This document shows, in pieces, positions 7,120 through 9,727 of a DNA stretch of 9,727 nucleotides. The position numbers were made by a program, and so were the translations under genes. Below the pieces are notes generated by a model. It made no database searches, was not told where the DNA came from, and saw nothing but the letters and a program-made list of their open reading frames with translations. The DNA is from Gammaproteobacteria bacterium (lineage in GTDB: Bacteria; Pseudomonadota; Gammaproteobacteria; SZUA-229), in contig JAQICG010000267.1 in NCBI GenBank assembly GCA_027858635.1, positions 1 to 9,727 on the forward strand, read 5' to 3'. Position 1 is the stretch's first letter. Every line of letters starts with the position of its first letter.

Positions 7120-7123
7120 CTCC
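7120..7123 (-). promoter_or_regulatory. Ribosome-binding site deciding the pilQ start
   Basis: GGAG on the minus strand lies six bases before the ATG at 7113, an ideal distance. The competing in-frame GTG (7125-7123) overlaps this site and has no comparable sequence of its own, so the ATG is taken as the start. Confidence 0.8.
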
Positions 7124-7128
7124 ACGCG

Positions 7129-7668
7129 TTACTCACTGCCGATGGCTATTGATGCTTCGCGCTCAATATAGCCACCGAGCCCATCGGGTACAATTTCTAC
7201 CAGATGAATCTTTGTTTCTGTTATTTTTTTAATACGTCCTTCATTTTTCCCCATGTAGTTATCCAGCTGGACACGATGGACTACATTCTGAGGATCTTTA
7301 ATAAGCCCCCAGGTGTTCTTGTTTTGTTCCAGAGTACCAACCATGGATAAGGCATCAAGAGGGAAAGATTCGAGATACTGTTTAGGCCTGTTGTTTTCCG
7401 GTTGCAATGAATTGTTCGCAATCCCCGGGTCTTCAGTGATGTTTACAGCCGCCACAAACGGATCTCGTAAATCACTGGCGGAATAGGCGAAATTCAGATA
7501 AGGCTTGAATTGAGGTATCGGGCGTACACTGCCTACACTCGAGGCTTTGGTTTGCGCGATGAACTCGTTTAAGTCGCTCACCTCTTTGCTGCAACCGGTC
7601 GCCAGCAGAGCCAGCATTGGTAAGGCAAGAATGTTACGTGCTAGGTTTTTTGATTTTGTCTTCATCAT
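7129..7668 (-). CDS. pilP: Type IV pilus assembly lipoprotein PilP
   Basis: PilP is an inner-membrane lipoprotein that links the PilN/PilO complex to the N-terminal domains of the PilQ secretin. The 179-residue protein has a basic N-terminus, a hydrophobic stretch (13-23) and a lipobox L-A-T-G-C with C26 as the lipidated residue. A linker follows, with the family-typical DLRDPF motif (67-72), and the C-terminal half is the beta-rich PilP domain, with the SMVGTL and GLI segments of the first strands. The junction with pilO reads ATGATG. The first ATG overlaps the pilO stop by four bases; the second, at 7665, is better spaced from AGGA, so the real protein may be one residue shorter. Its length and position are normal for the cluster. 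Confidence 0.95.
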   Translation of the reverse strand: MMKTKSKNLARNILALPMLALLATGCSKEVSDLNEFIAQTKASSVGSVRPIPQFKPYLNFAYSASDLRDPFVAAVNITEDPGIANNSLQPENNRPKQYLESFPLDALSMVGTLEQNKNTWGLIKDPQNVVHRVQLDNYMGKNEGRIKKITETKIHLVEIVPDGLGGYIEREASIAIGSE

Positions 7669-8279
7669 TGTTCCTGGGCAGACTCATCAAGATACTGGTA
7701 AGTAATCGCAGTAATGTCCATTATCAGTTTGGAGCCGCCTTCTTTCTGAGCGGGCAGAATAGCAATGTCTTGCAGCGTGACAATGCGTGGTAATGCAGCG
7801 ACACCGCTTACAAAGTCGGCAAATTCGTGATAGCGACCTGTTACTTTCAGTTTGATCGGATATTCTGCATAGAACTCTTTGGGGCGGAGCCCTTCGGGTT
7901 TGAAATATTCAATTTCTAGACCGCTTGAAATACCGGTTTGCGATATATCTGTCAGCAGGGTTTCGATTTCGGTGCTATTGGGTAGCTGGCGCAGTAAAGC
8001 GCCAAAGGTTGAGCGCATCTCTTCAAGTTGCTGTTTATAAGCTTCCAGATTAACTGCCGTGCTGTTCTTTTCAACAAAAGTATTTCTTAAGGTGATCTCT
8101 TCAGCTTTGGCTTTTTTAAGTTCATCTAACTGCTTGGTGGTATCAAGAAAATAACCGGCAGCAGCAGCGGCAATGCAGACAACAACAATCAGGGCCGCTT
8201 TGACGGGCGCGGGTGCCGTGCCGATTTTCTTGATGTCGTTGATATCAATATCGTTAAGATCTATTTCAGAGAGATTCAT
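7665..8279 (-). CDS. pilO: Type IV pilus inner-membrane protein PilO
   Basis: PilO forms a heterodimer with PilN in the inner membrane and is part of the alignment complex between the pilus motor platform and PilQ. The 204-residue protein has an acidic, Asn/Asp-rich cytoplasmic N-terminus (NLSEIDLNDIDINDI, 2-16), a single membrane helix (about 26-45), a likely coiled coil (about 47-90) and a periplasmic ferredoxin-like domain in the C-terminal half, with the PIKLKVTGRYHEFADFVSGV segment characteristic of the family. The ATG overlaps the pilN stop in TAATG and is preceded by AAGGAGAAGG (8295-8286), a strong ribosome-binding sequence. Translational coupling to pilN is likely. Confidence 0.95.
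   Translation of the reverse strand: MNLSEIDLNDIDINDIKKIGTAPAPVKAALIVVVCIAAAAAGYFLDTTKQLDELKKAKAEEITLRNTFVEKNSTAVNLEAYKQQLEEMRSTFGALLRQLPNSTEIETLLTDISQTGISSGLEIEYFKPEGLRPKEFYAEYPIKLKVTGRYHEFADFVSGVAALPRIVTLQDIAILPAQKEGGSKLIMDITAITYQYLDESAQEQ
7672..7675 (-). promoter_or_regulatory. Ribosome-binding site of pilP
   Basis: AGGA on the minus strand lies three bases before the first ATG (7668) and six before the second (7665). The spacing favours the second methionine. The site is inside the pilO coding end, consistent with coupled translation. Confidence 0.55.
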
Positions 8280-8842
8280 TAGCTACCTTCTCCTTCTTCG
8301 CTGTTAGGCGTAGATTGAGAGGTGGTCAATACAAAATTGCTGCTCCTCATTGTGCCCTTTTTGGTTTCAATAACGGTTAATCGAGGGGTAGCCATCCAGT
8401 CAGAAGAATCAATGTTTCTCATATAGGCGGATACCCGGCCATTGGATTCAGCGATGCCGTTAATGGTCAGCTCTTTGCCGTTCTGCTTGATACTGGTGAG
8501 GAAAATCCCTTCGGGGACAGTCCTGACAATTTCATCAAATAGATGAACAATTTGCGGGCGTTGCTGTTGTAGTGACTGAATGACTTCCATACGAGACAGC
8601 AGCTCCTGTTTGGTCGCCTCCAGTGCCTTGATTTCTTTCAGGGCAAGATCAAGTTTGGAAATTTCTTTAGTGAGTATATTGTTACGAAATTGCTGATGAT
8701 CAATTTGATTGGCGATATTGAGGTGGACAGCAGCAACGAGAGTCGCTGTCATGAAGATGCACATGCTCAGGAGAGAGACAAATTGCCGAGTTTTTTCCGC
8801 ACGCTGTTCTTCGCGCCAGGGTAAAAGGTTAATTTTTGCCAT
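8279..8842 (-). CDS. pilN: Type IV pilus inner-membrane protein PilN
   Basis: PilN anchors cytoplasmic PilM to the membrane and pairs with PilO in the periplasm. The 187-residue protein starts with the conserved INLLPWR motif (4-10), known in the family to bind a groove in PilM. A membrane helix follows (about 21-42), then a Leu/Lys/Glu-rich likely coiled coil (about 48-95) and a periplasmic domain with the family segment VPEGIFLTSIKQ followed by GIAESNGRVSAYMRN. The last ten residues are acidic and Ser-rich. The ATG overlaps the pilM stop in TAATG, with GAGGAG (8857-8852) nine bases upstream, so the start is well supported and translation is probably coupled to pilM. Confidence 0.96.
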   Translation of the reverse strand: MAKINLLPWREEQRAEKTRQFVSLLSMCIFMTATLVAAVHLNIANQIDHQQFRNNILTKEISKLDLALKEIKALEATKQELLSRMEVIQSLQQQRPQIVHLFDEIVRTVPEGIFLTSIKQNGKELTINGIAESNGRVSAYMRNIDSSDWMATPRLTVIETKKGTMRSSNFVLTTSQSTPNSEEGEGS

Positions 8843-9727
8843 TAATTAAAGCTCCTCATAGCCAGGCCGCAGGCAATCATTAATGACGGCGCATCATTGC
8901 TTAACGATTGCGGGTTTACTTTCGATGACAGCGACATATTGGCAAATGGATTGGCGATGACTGTGCGTGTTTCCAGCTGACTTTCTATTAACTCATCAAT
9001 GCCCGGTATGGCAGCACAGCCACCCGCCAGAGCAATCAGGCTGACATTGTTATGCTGTCCGGAAGTGTAGAAAAATTGCAGAAAACGTCCGACTTGCTGT
9101 GCAATGGTGGCTTTGAAAGGCTCCAGTACTTCAGGAATGTAGTTGTCGGGCAGACCGCCTACTTTTTTTAGTCGCCCGGCTTCTTCATAAGAGAGGCCGT
9201 AGCGACGCATAATCTCTTCGGTAAGCTGTTTGCCGCCAAAACTCTGTTCACGGGTATAAATCAGGCTGCCATTTTCGATTACGTTCAGGCTGGTCATGGT
9301 GGCGCCTATATCAATGACGGCAATAATCTGGTTGTCTTCACCGTCTTCCATCTGCCGGGCAATCAATGAGGAGGATTGCTCGATGGTGTAAGCCTCAACA
9401 TCAACAATTTTGGCTTTCAGGCCGGCGAGTTCCAGCGCGGTGGTGCGGGCCTCAATGATTTCACTGCGAGAGGCCGCCAGCAGTACGTCTATAGTTTCAG
9501 GGTTGCCTTCGGTAGGACCGATCACTTCGAAATCGAGATTGATTTCTTCCAGAGGATAGGGGATATACTGGTCAGCTTCCATCTGAATCTGAGCTTCAAG
9601 CTCGCTGTCATTATCGATCAGGTTGGCGGGCATGGTAATGATTTTGGTGATGACTGCCGAGCCCGCAACCGCCACTGCTGCATTTTTGAGTTTGGAGCCG
9701 CTTTTTTTAAGCGCTTTATGGATGCAT
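8842..9727 (-). CDS. pilM: Type IV pilus actin-like ATPase PilM (5' end outside window)
   Basis: PilM is a cytoplasmic FtsA/actin-fold protein that binds ATP and the N-terminus of PilN, and helps couple the pilus motors to the envelope complex. The reading frame stays open to the window edge, so 294 residues are visible and roughly the first 60-80 are missing, including the phosphate-1 loop. Numbered from the first complete visible codon (Cys, 9726-9724), the segment includes HKALKKSGSK (3-12), SAVITKIITMPA (22-33), the phosphate-2 motif VIDIGATMTSLNV (127-139), and the adenosine-site motif GGCAAIPG (235-242). A GTG at 9675 is in frame, but starting there would cut into the conserved AAVAVAGSAV segment, so it is not a start. 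The stop overlaps the pilN ATG. The promoter of the cluster lies outside the window. Confidence 0.96.
   Translation of the reverse strand, partial: CIHKALKKSGSKLKNAAVAVAGSAVITKIITMPANLIDNDSELEAQIQMEADQYIPYPLEEINLDFEVIGPTEGNPETIDVLLAASRSEIIEARTTALELAGLKAKIVDVEAYTIEQSSSLIARQMEDGEDNQIIAVIDIGATMTSLNVIENGSLIYTREQSFGGKQLTEEIMRRYGLSYEEAGRLKKVGGLPDNYIPEVLEPFKATIAQQVGRFLQFFYTSGQHNNVSLIALAGGCAAIPGIDELIESQLETRTVIANPFANMSLSSKVNPQSLSNDAPSLMIACGLAMRSFN

Noticed and set aside
7123..7125. GTG as the pilQ start
   Set aside because: It overlaps the GGAG that serves the ATG at 7113 and has no site of its own; the ATG gives a normal signal peptide.
8232..8276. Repeated DLNDIDINDI units at the PilO N-terminus
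   Set aside because: An Asp/Asn/Ile-rich N-terminus of this kind is usual in gammaproteobacterial PilO proteins, so it is not a special feature here.
9673..9675. GTG as a possible pilM start
   Set aside because: The frame is open upstream to the window edge and encodes family-typical PilM sequence, so this is an internal valine codon.
1..9727. Search for a mobile element, defence system, CRISPR array or novel gene cluster
   Set aside because: Every stretch longer than about 165 bases is filled by a recognised housekeeping or type IV pilus gene on one strand; no terminal repeats, recombinase genes or spaced direct repeats were seen.

Overview
This window looks like ordinary core chromosome from a gammaproteobacterium. 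The main reason is the order pilM-pilN-pilO-pilP-pilQ-aroK-aroB, which is widely conserved in that class, together with a DnaG of 581 codons that has the usual gammaproteobacterial N-terminus. I cannot place it more finely from sequence alone. All nine genes lie on the minus strand, so the biological order runs from right (about 9727) to left (1). No mobile element, phage gene, CRISPR array, rRNA or tRNA was recognised, and no coding region looks broken.

Region 1 (9727 to 4894) is the type IV pilus alignment and secretin cluster. PilM is cut by the right window edge. PilM, PilN and PilO form the actin-like/inner-membrane platform, the PilP lipoprotein links it across the periplasm, and PilQ is the outer-membrane secretin. 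The genes are tightly packed: two stop/start overlaps of the form TAATG, one ATGATG junction and one 15-base gap. They have recognisable Shine-Dalgarno sequences. A strong intrinsic terminator at 4795-4830 ends this unit.

Region 2 (4794 to 1862) carries aroK and aroB (shikimate pathway) and an HD-domain dGTP triphosphohydrolase-like gene, separated by 14-19 bases. A perfect TATAAT sits six bases before the aroK ATG and may drive a leaderless message, although no good -35 accompanies it.

Region 3 (1862 to 1) carries dnaG (primase), starting 34 bases after the dGTPase gene. The last 116 bases contain two consecutive sigma70-like promoters pointing out of the left edge. Since dnaG is commonly followed by rpoD, these are most simply rpoD promoters, but the target gene is not visible.

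The most notable points are these: the pil-aro cluster joins a dgt-dnaG unit, with no damX/SPOR-type gene after aroB and no rpsU before dnaG; aroK, aroB, dgt and dnaG all lack a clear Shine-Dalgarno, in contrast to the pil genes; and AroB has Asn where family members normally have an NAD-site Lys. I found no convincing undescribed system here.
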